From the NCBI RefSeq assembly GCF_003966145.1, contig NZ_RXNR01000016.1, positions 1-64,000 of the forward strand: 64,000 nt of DNA. Reading direction: 5' to 3'. Below are positions 42,824-53,106 of this stretch, in pieces (within the stretch, counting starts at the first letter, position 1; each line of letters starts with the position of its first letter). The position numbers and the translations under genes are program-made. Origin of the DNA: Lysinibacillus telephonicus. Lineage in GTDB: Bacteria > Bacillota > Bacilli > Bacillales_A > Planococcaceae. The notes beneath the pieces were generated by a model. It was not told where the DNA came from and did not search any database. It saw only the letters and a list, made by a program, of their open reading frames with translations.

Positions 42824-42862
42824 AGAGTGTAGATAAAGTTGACTTTGTCTACACTCTGATTG
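42824..42862. terminator. Bidirectional terminator (Ugp operon / YitT gene)
   Basis: AGAGTGTAGATAAAGT (42824-42839) and ACTTTGTCTACACTCT (42842-42857) pair with one wobble. A-rich left and T-rich right flanks fit termination of both convergent units. Confidence 0.85.
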
Positions 42863-42878
42863 TTTTGTATTCCCCTGT

Positions 42879-43763
42879 TTAGTGAATATCTCTTTTCTTG
42901 AAACGTCCACCTCTTACTTCACTAATATTGCCTATTGCGAGGAATGCATTATCGTCAATACTTTTTACTATTTCCTTCATTTTTGATTCTTCTAGTCGAG
43001 TAATGATGCAAAAAATTACTTTTTTATTATCTCCAGTATAAGCACCCTCGCCATGCAAGTATGTAACGCCGCGGCCTAAACGATCCATTATTGCGCGGCC
43101 AATTTCATCAATTTCATCACTAATGATATAGACAGATTTAGATTCTTCCATACCTTGAACAACAATGTCGATCATTTTTGCTGCAATATAATAAGCAACG
43201 ATTGAGTACATTGCTTTTTCCCAAGTAAAGACGAAACCTGCAACAGTGAAAATAATAAGGTTAATAAATAAAATAATTTCCCCAACAGAGAAAGGAAGCT
43301 TTTTGTTGAACAGAATAGCTAGTACTTCTGTACCATCTAAGCATCCGCCAAAACGTATAACAATCCCAACACCAAGGCCTAAAATAATTCCACCAAAAAC
43401 GGTAGCTAACAGTAAGTCGCTAGTAAATGGGTGTATATGATGTAAAAGTATAGTGGTTACAGAAAGAACGGTAATTCCGAGCGCAGTAGTTAATGCAAAA
43501 GTTTTACCGATTTGCTTATATCCTAAGAAGATAAAAGGAAGGTTTAAAATAAAGATAAATAATCCAAGGGGCAGCCCTATTAGATGAGATGCAATGATGG
43601 AAACTCCAACGATCCCTCCATCCATTACATTATTTGGAACTAAAAACAATTCAAGCCCAACTGCCATTACTATCGCACCAATCATAACCATGAAAATGCG
43701 TATAACTAGTTTACTAATACTAGCCTTTCTCTGGGCAGCCGGGTGTACAACAATATCGCTCAT
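42879..43763 (-). CDS. YitT family membrane protein
   Basis: 294 residues, about five to six membrane segments (first near 20-40) then a C-terminal DUF2179 domain (about 215-285). Family marks: GLELFLVPNNVMDGGIVGVSI in pieces (FLVPNNVMDGG), GGCLDGTEVLA, GRGVTYLHGEGAYTG. The transport or sensing role is unknown. Confidence 0.9.
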   Translation of the reverse strand: MSDIVVHPAAQRKASISKLVIRIFMVMIGAIVMAVGLELFLVPNNVMDGGIVGVSIIASHLIGLPLGLFIFILNLPFIFLGYKQIGKTFALTTALGITVLSVTTILLHHIHPFTSDLLLATVFGGIILGLGVGIVIRFGGCLDGTEVLAILFNKKLPFSVGEIILFINLIIFTVAGFVFTWEKAMYSIVAYYIAAKMIDIVVQGMEESKSVYIISDEIDEIGRAIMDRLGRGVTYLHGEGAYTGDNKKVIFCIITRLEESKMKEIVKSIDDNAFLAIGNISEVRGGRFKKRDIH

Positions 43764-43971
43764 ATTGTATCCCCTATCTATTGAATTAAATTAAATTTTC
43801 TATATATTTCAATTTTATATGAAAATAGCAAATCTACAAAATAAAATGATTTCGAAACTTTGTGACAAGAAATCTTCAAATAATACATTTATATTACAAA
43901 AGACTCAAATTGTTCAATCCAAAAAAAGTTTATGGTACATTAAAAAGGTGTAATTTACTACATGGAAAATT

Positions 43972-43992
43972 AACCCTATCTTTTTTAGGGTT
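43972..43992 (+). promoter_or_regulatory. Hairpin just upstream of the peptidase ribosome site
   Basis: AACCCTA (43972-43978) and TAGGGTT (43986-43992) make a 7-bp stem ending seven bases before the ribosome site GGAAGGGG (43999-44006). It could be an RNA stability or translation control element. The rest of the 43764-44013 gap shows no riboswitch that I recognise. Confidence 0.45.
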
Positions 43993-44013
43993 GTCTTTGG
44001 AAGGGGCTTGTAC

Positions 44014-45492
44014 ATGAGTTCGAAGTGGAACATCAAAAGAGACTTTACAAAGAATCAATTTTTAAGTCTTGAACAAAGTAAAAAATCAATTATAAAAAAG
44101 TCTGCTGTCACAGCAGTTTTATTATCAACTGTAACTTTTAACTTAGCATTTGCAAATGAAAATAATACTAATGATTCACTACAAAAGATATACCATGTGT
44201 ATATAGATAATAATTATATTGGTCCAGTATCAAACGAAGAAGCAGTATCAGAAGTTATTCAAACAAAAGAAAAAGAAGCTAGCACTCAGTTTAAAGAATT
44301 TGATATTGAGGCTGGTACAAATGTTACTATCATTCCAGAAAAAGTATTTTCTTATCAAACGAATGATTCTGTGACCTTAGAGAAATTACAAGAAGAACTA
44401 GCTGTTGAAACAGAGGCTTATGCACTTCAAGTCGATGGTCAACCTATCGTATATTTTAAAAATCAGAAAGACTATGAAGAAACACTTCGCCTATTAAAAC
44501 TTGAATATGTAACTGAAGATCAATTACAGCAATATGAAAAAACTGCTTCTACTAATGAATTACCCAAATTAGAAGTTGATGAAACTCGTATAAATGAAAT
44601 TTCTATACAAGAAGATATTTCAGGCAAAGAAACGAAAGTAAATCCTGCTAAAATTCTAACTCCAAAAGAAGCAGTTAAGTTTTTACAAACTGGTACTCTT
44701 GAAAAAGAATTATATAAAGTACAAGAAGGAGACGTACTTAGCAAGATTGCTAGCAAACATAATTTGAAAACGTCTGAATTATTAGACTTAAACCCTGACT
44801 TAGAAGTAGACTCGCTTCTGCAAATTGGACAAGAAATTAATGTAACAGTTGAAAAACCGTTAGTTAATGTTCAAGTTGTTTATGAAAAAGTGAATATGGA
44901 AAAAATGGACTATGCCAAAATCGTAGAAGAAGACGATGAAATGTTTAAAGGCGAAAAAGTAGTCAAACAAGAAGGGTCTTACGGTAAGAAAGAAGTAACA
45001 AATTTAATTACAGAGTTAAACGGTAATCGCGTTAAAAAGGCTGTTACAGATGAAAAAGTAATCTCAGAACCTACTAATAGAGTTGTTGTAGTTGGAACAA
45101 AAGTAGTTTCTTCTCGTGGAACTGGCAATTTCGCTTGGCCAACAAATGGCGGCTATATTTCTAGCCAAATGGGATCTCGTTGGGGAGAATTCCACAGAGG
45201 AATTGATATTGCTCGACCATCTAATTATGATATTAAAGCATCAGACAATGGTGTCGTTACATTTACAGGCTGGGATGGAACTTATGGTAATAAAATCGTT
45301 ATTGACCATAATAATGGATATGAAACAGTTTATGCTCACTTATCAGAAATAAAAGTAGAAGTCGGACAAGTGGTGCCACAAGGTTCTTTAATTGGTATTA
45401 TGGGTTCAACAGGTAGATCAACAGGAACTCATTTACACTTTGAAGTACACGAAAATGGCTCATATAAAAATCCGTTATCTTACTTAGACTAA
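44014..45492 (+). CDS. Secreted M23 peptidase with LysM and G5 domains
   Basis: 492 residues from ATG at 44014 (seven bases after AAGGGG). A signal peptide (about 28-50) is followed by a variable part, LysM (about 236-280, LYKVQEGDVLSKIASKHNL), a G5-type region (about 285-365), and a C-terminal M23 domain with HRGIDIARPS (HxxxD zinc ligands) and HLHFEVH (HxH). It is a peptidoglycan endopeptidase acting outside the cell. Its place directly before walRK suggests WalR control, which is inferred. Confidence 0.92.
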   Translation: MSSKWNIKRDFTKNQFLSLEQSKKSIIKKSAVTAVLLSTVTFNLAFANENNTNDSLQKIYHVYIDNNYIGPVSNEEAVSEVIQTKEKEASTQFKEFDIEAGTNVTIIPEKVFSYQTNDSVTLEKLQEELAVETEAYALQVDGQPIVYFKNQKDYEETLRLLKLEYVTEDQLQQYEKTASTNELPKLEVDETRINEISIQEDISGKETKVNPAKILTPKEAVKFLQTGTLEKELYKVQEGDVLSKIASKHNLKTSELLDLNPDLEVDSLLQIGQEINVTVEKPLVNVQVVYEKVNMEKMDYAKIVEEDDEMFKGEKVVKQEGSYGKKEVTNLITELNGNRVKKAVTDEKVISEPTNRVVVVGTKVVSSRGTGNFAWPTNGGYISSQMGSRWGEFHRGIDIARPSNYDIKASDNGVVTFTGWDGTYGNKIVIDHNNGYETVYAHLSEIKVEVGQVVPQGSLIGIMGSTGRSTGTHLHFEVHENGSYKNPLSYLD

Positions 45493-45496
45493 AGAG

Positions 45497-45546
45497 ATGG
45501 CTGTCCCATAAGCTTAATGCTTGTAGGACAGCCATTACGATTTTTT
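45497..45546 (+). terminator. Peptidase-gene terminator
   Basis: Perfect 10-bp stem ATGGCTGTCC (45497-45506) / GGACAGCCAT (45526-45535) followed by T6. Confidence 0.9.
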
Positions 45547-45590
45547 ATACTTTTAAGCAGGATCGCTGCTGTGATAACCCCGTCGCTAAG

Positions 45591-45627
45591 GATGTATCCC
45601 ATTCGTTTTTGGGATACATCTTTTTTT
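45591..45627 (+). terminator. Second terminator in the pre-walR gap
   Basis: GATGTATCCC (45591-45600) and GGGATACATC (45611-45620), perfect 10-bp stem, followed by seven T bases. The region from 45628 to 46038 carries no recognisable gene; TATAAT occurs at 45927 (and 45939) but without a convincing -35 element. Confidence 0.85.
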
Positions 45628-46038
45628 GTAAAAAAGGACCATTGAGTAGGCTAAACTGTTACATGCCTTCTTCAACTTATTTAGCCTTTTTAGGAAGTAC
45701 CGGCCTATAGGGCATACACAAAGTAGAAAGTGATTAATCTAGAAATGTAGCAGGTTGCAGTGTTTCCCTAAATCCCAGCTAAAAAGACGATGGATTTTTC
45801 AAAAATTGTCGAATTATTTCCCAGAAAATAATAAGTATGTGCAGATACGCTGTAAGCTACAGCTTATTTTAAATTATAATTTTACCCAAAGCACCTTTGT
45901 CTTTCTCGTTATAGAGCTTTGTTTGATATAATGTAACTTATAATGCTTTAACAATAAAAGCATGATAGGGTGAAAAGTATAAAACTGAACTAAATTAACT
46001 TGAACAATAGATAAATTGAAAAAAAGGAGAGAAAAAGT

Positions 46039-46749
46039 ATGACAAAAACGATATTAGTTGTCGATGATGAAAAGCCAATTGCAGATATTCTGCAATTCAA
46101 TTTAGTAAAAGAAGGTTATCAGGTAATATGTGCGTATGATGGTGATGAAGCGTTAGAAAAAATTGAAGAGCAGCAACCAGACTTGATGTTACTTGATATT
46201 ATGCTTCCAAAGAGAGATGGTATGGAAGTTTGCCGAGAAGTAAGAAAAAAATATGATTTTCCTATCATTATGTTGACTGCAAAAGGATCTGAAATTGATA
46301 AAGTACTCGGTCTTGAAATGGGTGCAGATGACTACGTTACAAAACCATTTAGTACGCGTGAATTAATTGCTCGTGTAAAAGCAAACATGCGAAGACTAAA
46401 GGCTTCTTCTCAAGTTGAAGAAATTAAAGAAGAAACGAATGACATTACAGTTGGAGCTTTAATTATCCAACCGGAAGCATACTTAGTTTTGAAGCGCGGC
46501 GAATCAATTGAACTTACACACCGTGAATTTGAATTATTACATTATTTAGCTAAACACATTGGTCAAGTAATGACACGTGAGCATTTACTTCAAACTGTTT
46601 GGGGATACGATTATTTTGGAGATGTACGTACAGTAGACGTAACGATACGCCGTCTACGTGAGAAAATAGAAGATAATCCAAGTCATCCAAACTGGATTGT
46701 AACACGTCGTGGTGTTGGATATTATTTGCGAAATCCTGAACAGGAGTAG
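46039..46749 (+). CDS. walR: Response regulator WalR (YycF)
   Basis: 236 residues. Receiver domain with phospho-acceptor D53 in LLDIMLP and conserved K in MLTAKG; OmpR/PhoB winged helix with [22 protein letters not shown] in two parts. WalR controls cell-wall hydrolases and is essential in B. subtilis. First gene of walRKHIJ. Confidence 0.98.
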   Translation: MTKTILVVDDEKPIADILQFNLVKEGYQVICAYDGDEALEKIEEQQPDLMLLDIMLPKRDGMEVCREVRKKYDFPIIMLTAKGSEIDKVLGLEMGADDYVTKPFSTRELIARVKANMRRLKASSQVEEIKEETNDITVGALIIQPEAYLVLKRGESIELTHREFELLHYLAKHIGQVMTREHLLQTVWGYDYFGDVRTVDVTIRRLREKIEDNPSHPNWIVTRRGVGYYLRNPEQE

Positions 46750-46754
46750 TATGA

Positions 46755-48590
46755 ATGCATAAAGTAAGCTTTTTTAAATCGATTCATGTAAAAATCGTAT
46801 TAATCTATGTTTTGCTCATCATCATTGCATTGCAAATAATTGGAATATATTTTTCGTCTGAATTAGAAGAGAACTTAAAAACAAACTTTCAGGAATCGAT
46901 TTTTCAAAGAATCGATTTAGTACAATATAGCCTTCGTGAAGAGATGTTAAAAGAACGTGATGAAGAATCACCGACATTAGAACAGAGCTTAAGCTTAATT
47001 TTACGAGAGTTTACAACAGGTGATATTAATGAGATTCGCGTTGTTGATAGTAGAAATAAGGTGCTAGCTACCTCTGATATTGATAATCAATCGATTGTAG
47101 GGCAGCGTTCCAATGATGACATCGTCACAAAATCTATATCAGCTGAAACGTATTTAGAAGAAATTGCCTTAGACCCGGATACTAGAAAAAGAGTTTGGGT
47201 GCTGGCGACGCCGATTTTTGACGCAATAGGCCCAAATGGAGAAGTGATTGGGTCAATTTATATTGAATCAAATATTGAAAAAGTTTTTGAACAAATGAGT
47301 GATATTAACGGGATTTTTGCTGTAGGGACAGCGATATCACTTGCAATTACGATTATTCTTGGTATATTGATTGCCAAGACGATAACAAAACCAATATTAG
47401 ATATGCGTAGACAAGCACAAGCGATGTCTCGGGGAAATTTCTCGCGAAAAGTTCGTGTTTATGGTAATGATGAAATTGGACAGCTTGCAATTGCATTTAA
47501 TCATCTAACAAATCGTTTGCAAGAAGCTCAGTCAACAACTGAAGCTGAGCGAAGAAAATTAGCATCTGTTTTAAGTAACATGACGGATGGAGTAATTGCA
47601 ACTGATCGAAAAGGTAAAATTATTTTAATTAATGATCCGGCTCTTAATTTCCTAGATGTTACACGTGAAACAACTTTAGGTCGACCAATTGCCTCTGTAC
47701 TTGGCCTGGACCAGGAGTATAGTTTTGAAGATTTAATTCATATGAAAGAATCGATTAATTTAAATTACAGTACACAAGAAAAACCTTTTATACTAAGGGC
47801 TAATTTTTCTGTTATACAAAAAGAGACTGGTTTTGTAAACGGTTTAATAACAGTATTGCATGATATTACAGAGCAAGAAAAAATTGAAATGGAGCGGCGG
47901 GAATTTGTTGCAAACGTTTCACACGAATTACGTACACCATTAACTACAATGCGAAGTTACTTAGAGGCTCTTGCCGATGGGGCATGGAGAGATGAAGCCA
48001 TTGCACCTACATTTTTAAATGTAACCCAGACAGAAACAGAGCGTATGATTCGCCTTGTTAATGATTTATTGCAGCTTTCGAAAATGGATAGCAGAGATTA
48101 TAAATTAAATACAGACTTTGTTGAGTTTAATAAATTCTTCAATCGCATTATAGATCGTTTTGAAATGTCAAAGTCTCAAAATGTGAAATTCATACGTTAT
48201 ATCCCTGAAGTATCATATTTTGTAGACATTGATACAGATAAACTAACTCAAGTAATCGATAATATTATTTCCAACGCCTTAAAGTATTCACCAGATGGCG
48301 GAAATATTCGATTTGGGTTTACTGTTCAAGATAATATGTTAAAAGTGATGGTATCTGATGACGGGATGGGTATCCCTAAAGAAAACGTAAGTAGAGTTTT
48401 TGATCGATTTTATCGTGTTGACCGTGCTCGCTCGCGGGAAATGGGTGGTACAGGCCTAGGTCTTGCAATCGCAAAAGAAATGATTGAAGCACACGGCGGT
48501 AAAATCTGGGCAGAAAGTGAGGAAGGAGTAGGGACGACAATCTTCTTCACATTGCCATATGAATTAGACGAGGCGGGTGATTGGGAGTGA
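46755..48590 (+). CDS. walK: Sensor histidine kinase WalK (YycG)
   Basis: 611 residues. Two membrane helices (about 12-32 and 180-202) flank an extracellular PAS/CACHE-like domain. HAMP, PAS (about 265-370), HisKA with phospho-acceptor H390 in SHELRTPL, and HATPase with NALKYSPDGG and GTGLGLAIAKEM follow. It senses the state of the cell wall and the division septum. A perfect parS sequence lies in the coding region at 47657. Confidence 0.98.
   Translation: MHKVSFFKSIHVKIVLIYVLLIIIALQIIGIYFSSELEENLKTNFQESIFQRIDLVQYSLREEMLKERDEESPTLEQSLSLILREFTTGDINEIRVVDSRNKVLATSDIDNQSIVGQRSNDDIVTKSISAETYLEEIALDPDTRKRVWVLATPIFDAIGPNGEVIGSIYIESNIEKVFEQMSDINGIFAVGTAISLAITIILGILIAKTITKPILDMRRQAQAMSRGNFSRKVRVYGNDEIGQLAIAFNHLTNRLQEAQSTTEAERRKLASVLSNMTDGVIATDRKGKIILINDPALNFLDVTRETTLGRPIASVLGLDQEYSFEDLIHMKESINLNYSTQEKPFILRANFSVIQKETGFVNGLITVLHDITEQEKIEMERREFVANVSHELRTPLTTMRSYLEALADGAWRDEAIAPTFLNVTQTETERMIRLVNDLLQLSKMDSRDYKLNTDFVEFNKFFNRIIDRFEMSKSQNVKFIRYIPEVSYFVDIDTDKLTQVIDNIISNALKYSPDGGNIRFGFTVQDNMLKVMVSDDGMGIPKENVSRVFDRFYRVDRARSREMGGTGLGLAIAKEMIEAHGGKIWAESEEGVGTTIFFTLPYELDEAGDWE
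47657..47672. promoter_or_regulatory. parS site inside walK
   Basis: TGTTACACGTGAAACA matches the parS consensus TGTTNCACGTGAAACA at every position. It lies about 37 kb from oriC, in the PAS part of walK. Confidence 0.88.
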
Positions 48591-49897
48591 AATATGTTGA
48601 ACCTTTAAAATCTACTTTCCTTTTACTCCTAGTTATTTTGAGCTTGATTTTAACGTTTTCTATTTGGAGTTATACACCACCCTATCAAGTGATTGAAGAA
48701 TCACAGGTAGAACAAATTACTGTGGGCGATCAGAAAGAACTACATCAAGTTGTTAAACCTTATCGCTTGTTAGTAAATCAAAATGGAAACTTTTCTGGTA
48801 CAATTTCAAATTCCGTTATGGATGATTTGATGGGGACTTTTCTTAATTTACATGCATCAGAGTTAAGCTTTGTTCAAAGTAATTTAACAGAAGAAAAAAT
48901 CAATTCGATGATTCGGACAGATAACCGAATGACTCTTTTTTTCTCAGCAGAAGTACCAATTAATGCATTCCGTTCCATTTTAGAGTTTACACAAAATGAT
49001 TTGCCTGAAGTATCATTTAATTCGTTAATTATTGATTGGAGCAAATTCAGTCAAACTCGTACTCTGCAGCTTCTATTTGTAAGTGATAAGAACCGTACAC
49101 TTTTTAGTACAGAGGTTGCACTAAGTGATGAGCATTTTAATGCAACATTTAAAGATGCTATTCTTCAGACTGTTCCTTATGAGGAAATTAAAAGAGATGA
49201 TAAATTATCATTATATGTTCCAGTTGATCCAATGGAGCTAATACAATTCACGTATTATATCGATGAAATCTCACCAGATAAGTTTAAAGAGTTGCTGTTT
49301 AATGATCCAAATATTGTGAAAAAGAATATAGAGAGCTTGAATTCATCCAAATATACTGATGGCATGGCATTTATGACTTCGGACACAAATACAAAAACGA
49401 TTAATTATGTCTATCCAGCATCAGAAAGCATTGGTGAAATAAAAGAATCCATTTTATTGCAGGATAGCTTCGATTTTATCAATGACCACGGCGGACTAAC
49501 AGGAGATTTCCGCTACGTATACATGAATGCTCGAAACCATATTACAGAATACCAACTATTTTTAGAAGGAATTCCTGTGTTCAGTAGTGTAACTTCTACA
49601 CGCATTGCAACTACTTGGGGAGATAAACAAATTTTCCGATATAGACGGCCATATTATTTACTCGAAATGGATATCACTTCGGAAAAAACAATACAAACAT
49701 TGCCTTCAGGAGCAGAATTAATTCAATCAATTGAAAATTTAAATGAAATTGATGACATTGTTGTTGGTTATTATTTAAAGAAAAATGAAAATGAGCTTTT
49801 ATATACATTAGAACCAAATTGGTTTGTTATTGATAATGGCAGTTGGACACGGGTAACGACGGAAACAATAGGAGGAACTGGATATGGATTGGAGTAA
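48587..49897 (+). CDS. walH: WalK regulator WalH (YycH)
   Basis: 436 residues from GTG at 48587, which overlaps the walK stop (GTGA); TTG at 48581 is an alternative. One N-terminal membrane helix (about 8-26) and a large extracytoplasmic region typical of YycH. In B. subtilis YycH and YycI bind WalK through their helices and restrain it; in S. aureus they activate it. Low sequence conservation; assigned mainly by order. Confidence 0.9.
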   Translation: MKYVEPLKSTFLLLLVILSLILTFSIWSYTPPYQVIEESQVEQITVGDQKELHQVVKPYRLLVNQNGNFSGTISNSVMDDLMGTFLNLHASELSFVQSNLTEEKINSMIRTDNRMTLFFSAEVPINAFRSILEFTQNDLPEVSFNSLIIDWSKFSQTRTLQLLFVSDKNRTLFSTEVALSDEHFNATFKDAILQTVPYEEIKRDDKLSLYVPVDPMELIQFTYYIDEISPDKFKELLFNDPNIVKKNIESLNSSKYTDGMAFMTSDTNTKTINYVYPASESIGEIKESILLQDSFDFINDHGGLTGDFRYVYMNARNHITEYQLFLEGIPVFSSVTSTRIATTWGDKQIFRYRRPYYLLEMDITSEKTIQTLPSGAELIQSIENLNEIDDIVVGYYLKKNENELLYTLEPNWFVIDNGSWTRVTTETIGGTGYGLE

Positions 49898-50774
49898 ATC
49901 AAAATCTATATTCATCGTCGTATTTCTTATACTGGATGTTTTTCTCTATTCCCTTTATTTAAATCGGCATACAGAAGCCCAGCAAGTTCCAATATTAGGT
50001 GAGAAGAACATTGAAGCGCGTTTAAAAGACGATAATATAACATATGGAGCATTACCAACAAATACTGAAAAAGCTTCCTACATCTCGGGGAGAGTTAAAA
50101 ACTTTGAGGAAGAAAAAGTACAACTTCAAAATGTTCAGACTGCGACAATAGAAAATAATAATAAACTTATTGTTCAACTAAGAGAACCAGTTAAAATACC
50201 TGGCACTTTGGAAGAAGCAAACTTTAGCGAATTTTTAAAGCAATATGTATATAATGGAGCGAACTATTCATTATGGATGGTTGATGAAGAAAATCGCAGA
50301 GCAACCTTCTTCCAAAGTGTGAATAACCGTACAATCTATTATAATATTAATGGTGTCTTAACAATTTATTGGAATGAAGACAATGAAATTGTAATGTATG
50401 AACAAACTATTTTAGAAAAAATAGAAGAATACGAGGAAGAAGAAACGCTTCTAACACCAATTCAGGTTATTCAAGCACTCTATGCAAAAGGAATGTTAAA
50501 ACCAGATTCTCGAATTACAAATATGAAACTAGGATATTCGACACTCGTTCAACTAACTAAAACTCAAGTGTTTGTTCCTACTTGGGAGGTTCAAGTTAAT
50601 ACAGCAGACGATGACACGGAAGAATACTTTGTGAATGCAGTTGAAGGTAAAGTAATTGACGTTCAAATAGATTCTTCGAAGGTTGAAGAGGTAGAAAATG
50701 ATGTAGAAGAAGCCCTTGAATCTGAAGAGGTGAAAGAAGCGAAGGAAACTAACAAAGAAGTAGATACAGAATAG
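49884..50774 (+). CDS. walI: WalK regulator WalI (YycI)
   Basis: 296 residues. N-terminal anchor [20 protein letters not shown], the characteristic YycI opening, an extracellular beta-rich domain, and an acidic Glu/Lys-rich tail (last 30 residues). Overlaps walH by 14 bases. Confidence 0.93.
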   Translation: MDWSKSKSIFIVVFLILDVFLYSLYLNRHTEAQQVPILGEKNIEARLKDDNITYGALPTNTEKASYISGRVKNFEEEKVQLQNVQTATIENNNKLIVQLREPVKIPGTLEEANFSEFLKQYVYNGANYSLWMVDEENRRATFFQSVNNRTIYYNINGVLTIYWNEDNEIVMYEQTILEKIEEYEEEETLLTPIQVIQALYAKGMLKPDSRITNMKLGYSTLVQLTKTQVFVPTWEVQVNTADDDTEEYFVNAVEGKVIDVQIDSSKVEEVENDVEEALESEEVKEAKETNKEVDTE

Positions 50775-50785
50775 GGAGTAATTGT

Positions 50786-51574
50786 ATGCGATTTAGTGTT
50801 TTAGCGAGCGGCAGTACTGGAAATGCAATTTATGTAGAGAATGATGAACATGCATTTTTAGTTGATGTCGGATTAAGCGGCAAAAAAATGGAGCAACTAT
50901 TTGCTAAAATAGGTCGCGATATGAAAAATTTATCAGGAATTTTAGTTACACATGAGCATAGTGATCATATAAAAGGACTAGGTGTAGTTGCTCGAAAATA
51001 CAATGTGCCTATCTTTGCAAATGAAAAAACATGGTTGGCTATGGATGAGCATGTTGGGAAAATCCCAGAAGATCAGCGATTTTTATTTAATATGGAGACT
51101 GTCCAATCATTTGGTTCATTAAGTATTGAGTCTTTTGCTGTTTCTCATGATGCTGTAGATCCAATGTTCTACGTATTTCACGAAAATGATCGGAAGCTTG
51201 TTATTATCACGGATACTGGGTATGTAAGCGACCGTATGAAAGGAATAATACGTGGGGCAGATTCATTTGTTTTTGAAAGTAATCATGATATTGGAATGCT
51301 TCAGATGGGGCGTTATCCTTGGTCTGTTAAACGCCGAATACTGAGTGATGTTGGACATGTATCCAACGAAGATGCTGCAGTTGCGATGAGTGAAGTTGTT
51401 TTTGAAAAGCCAACACAAATATATTTATCCCATTTAAGTAAAGATAATAATATGAAAGACTTAGCTCGAATGAGCGTAACACAAACATTGCAATCGTGCG
51501 GCATTATAGCAGGTGAATTTGTCCAATTGCATGATACAGATGCGGAAGAACCAACGATGCTTGTGACGGTATAA
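50786..51574 (+). CDS. walJ: Metallo-beta-lactamase-fold exonuclease WalJ (YycJ)
   Basis: 262 residues. Begins [18 protein letters not shown] and has the metal motif [10 protein letters not shown] (HxHxDH), [14 protein letters not shown] and SHLSKDNN. B. subtilis YycJ is a 5'-to-3' DNA exonuclease used in mismatch repair. Last gene of walRKHIJ before the terminator at 51679. Confidence 0.95.
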   Translation: MRFSVLASGSTGNAIYVENDEHAFLVDVGLSGKKMEQLFAKIGRDMKNLSGILVTHEHSDHIKGLGVVARKYNVPIFANEKTWLAMDEHVGKIPEDQRFLFNMETVQSFGSLSIESFAVSHDAVDPMFYVFHENDRKLVIITDTGYVSDRMKGIIRGADSFVFESNHDIGMLQMGRYPWSVKRRILSDVGHVSNEDAAVAMSEVVFEKPTQIYLSHLSKDNNMKDLARMSVTQTLQSCGIIAGEFVQLHDTDAEEPTMLVTV

Positions 51575-51678
51575 TGAATAACATTTAAATAGGTCATCCG
51601 AAAATTCATTTTAGGACGAAATTGAGCAAGAGTGGGCTTATCCACCACAGGGACAAGACCTATAAGCAAATAATTACT

Positions 51679-51729
51679 AAAGAAAGGGCTATCCAGAAAT
51701 AACATTTTCTGGATAGCCCTTTCTTTTTT
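51679..51729 (+). terminator. wal operon terminator
   Basis: A stem of about 19 bp (AGAAAGGGCTATCCAGAAA from 51681 with its complement at 51706-51725) around a short loop, followed by T residues. Confidence 0.92.
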
Positions 51730-51813
51730 AATTTTGTTTTATTTCATTTTCATGTAATTTTAATGTTCACATTGTATCATAATGACAACAAGAGAACGAA
51801 AGGATGGATATAT

Positions 51814-53100
51814 ATGAGTTATTATAATGACGATGATAAAAAACAGTATGACGAAAATGAATCTGTTAGCTCCTACTCGCCCTTACAAGAACGTTTAAAG
51901 CGAGAACAAGAGGAAGAAAATATAAGACGTACGAATAAAAAAAATGGAAGCAAAGCCGGATACTTTGTAAGTGGTCTGATAGGTGCCATTGTTGGTGCTC
52001 TTATTATTTGGCTGCTGCTGCCATCGATGGTTGGGCAGCTTCCTAGCAGTTCCAACGGCAATGTAAATAATGATGCAGGCACACCAATTACACAAACAGC
52101 TACAGAAGTTACAACTGATGTGACAGAAGCTGTAGAAAAAGTATCGAAAGCAGTAGTTGGAATTACAAATATCCAAGAGGTAACAGATTTTTGGAGCCAA
52201 CAATCAGGTACACAAGAAGCTGGAAGTGGATCTGGTGTAATTTATAAAGTTGATGGCGACAAGGCCTATGTTGTAACAAACTACCACGTTGTTGAAGGAG
52301 CAAAACAACTTGAAGTAACATTGGCAGATGGTTCAAAAGAAGAAGCACAGTTAGTCGGCAGCGATATTTGGACAGATTTAGCGGTCGTATCAATTAGCAG
52401 TGAAAAAGTAGATACAGTTGCAAAGTTTGGCGATTCTGACGTATTAAAACAGGGTGAATCTGTTATCGCAATTGGGAACCCACTTGGTCTAGATTTCTAT
52501 GGTTCTGTTACAACTGGAGTAATCTCTGGTACTGATCGCGCAGTACCTGTTGACTTAAACTCCGACGGATATGAAGACTGGGAAACAGAAGTATTACAAA
52601 CAGATGCTGCTATCAACCCAGGAAATAGTGGTGGTGCATTAATTAATATTGCCGGTGAATTAATCGGTATTAATTCAATGAAAATTGCTCAAGACACAAT
52701 TGAAGGTTTAGGATTCTCGATACCAATTAACACAGTTATTCCAATTATAGAAGAACTGGAGAAAAACGGTGAAGTTAAACGTCCTACAATGGGAATTGGA
52801 TTATTAGATTTAACAGATGTACCTGCATTTTATCAAAAACAAACATTACGTTTACCAGAAGAAGTGACAACAGGTGTAGTTGTGTCAGAAGTAGTTCAAG
52901 GTTCTGCTGCTGATAATGCGGGTATGCAGCAATACGACGTAATTGTAGAATTAGATGGCCACAAAATCGAAAACTCTATTGATTTGCGCCAGTATTTATA
53001 TAATGAAACCGATATTGGCTCTACACTAAAGGTTAAAGTATATAGACAAGGTAAGCTAGTAAATTTAGAATTAAAGCTAACTGAAGGAACAACAGTATAA
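51814..53100 (+). CDS. htrC: Membrane-anchored serine protease HtrA/HtrC (DegP family)
   Basis: 428 residues from ATG at 51814 with AAAGGATGG upstream; starts further left give N-terminal residues unlike the family. A cytoplasmic polar tail is followed by one membrane helix (about 48-70), the trypsin-like domain with catalytic H158 (NYHVV), D188 (TDLAVV) and S272 (GNSGGAL), and a PDZ domain (about 330-420). Degrades misfolded proteins outside the membrane. Same position as yycK/htrC of B. subtilis. Confidence 0.94.
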   Translation: MSYYNDDDKKQYDENESVSSYSPLQERLKREQEEENIRRTNKKNGSKAGYFVSGLIGAIVGALIIWLLLPSMVGQLPSSSNGNVNNDAGTPITQTATEVTTDVTEAVEKVSKAVVGITNIQEVTDFWSQQSGTQEAGSGSGVIYKVDGDKAYVVTNYHVVEGAKQLEVTLADGSKEEAQLVGSDIWTDLAVVSISSEKVDTVAKFGDSDVLKQGESVIAIGNPLGLDFYGSVTTGVISGTDRAVPVDLNSDGYEDWETEVLQTDAAINPGNSGGALINIAGELIGINSMKIAQDTIEGLGFSIPINTVIPIIEELEKNGEVKRPTMGIGLLDLTDVPAFYQKQTLRLPEEVTTGVVVSEVVQGSAADNAGMQQYDVIVELDGHKIENSIDLRQYLYNETDIGSTLKVKVYRQGKLVNLELKLTEGTTV

Positions 53101-53106
53101 GTATTC

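Noticed and set aside
43764-44013. c-di-AMP (ydaO) riboswitch upstream of the cell-wall hydrolase
   Set aside because: The gap shows only a 7-bp hairpin; the long conserved riboswitch elements are not visible.
47440-47456. Noc-binding site resembling ATTTCCCGGGAAAT in walK
   Set aside because: The stretch reads ATTTCTCGCGAAAA, with several mismatches to the consensus; not convincing.
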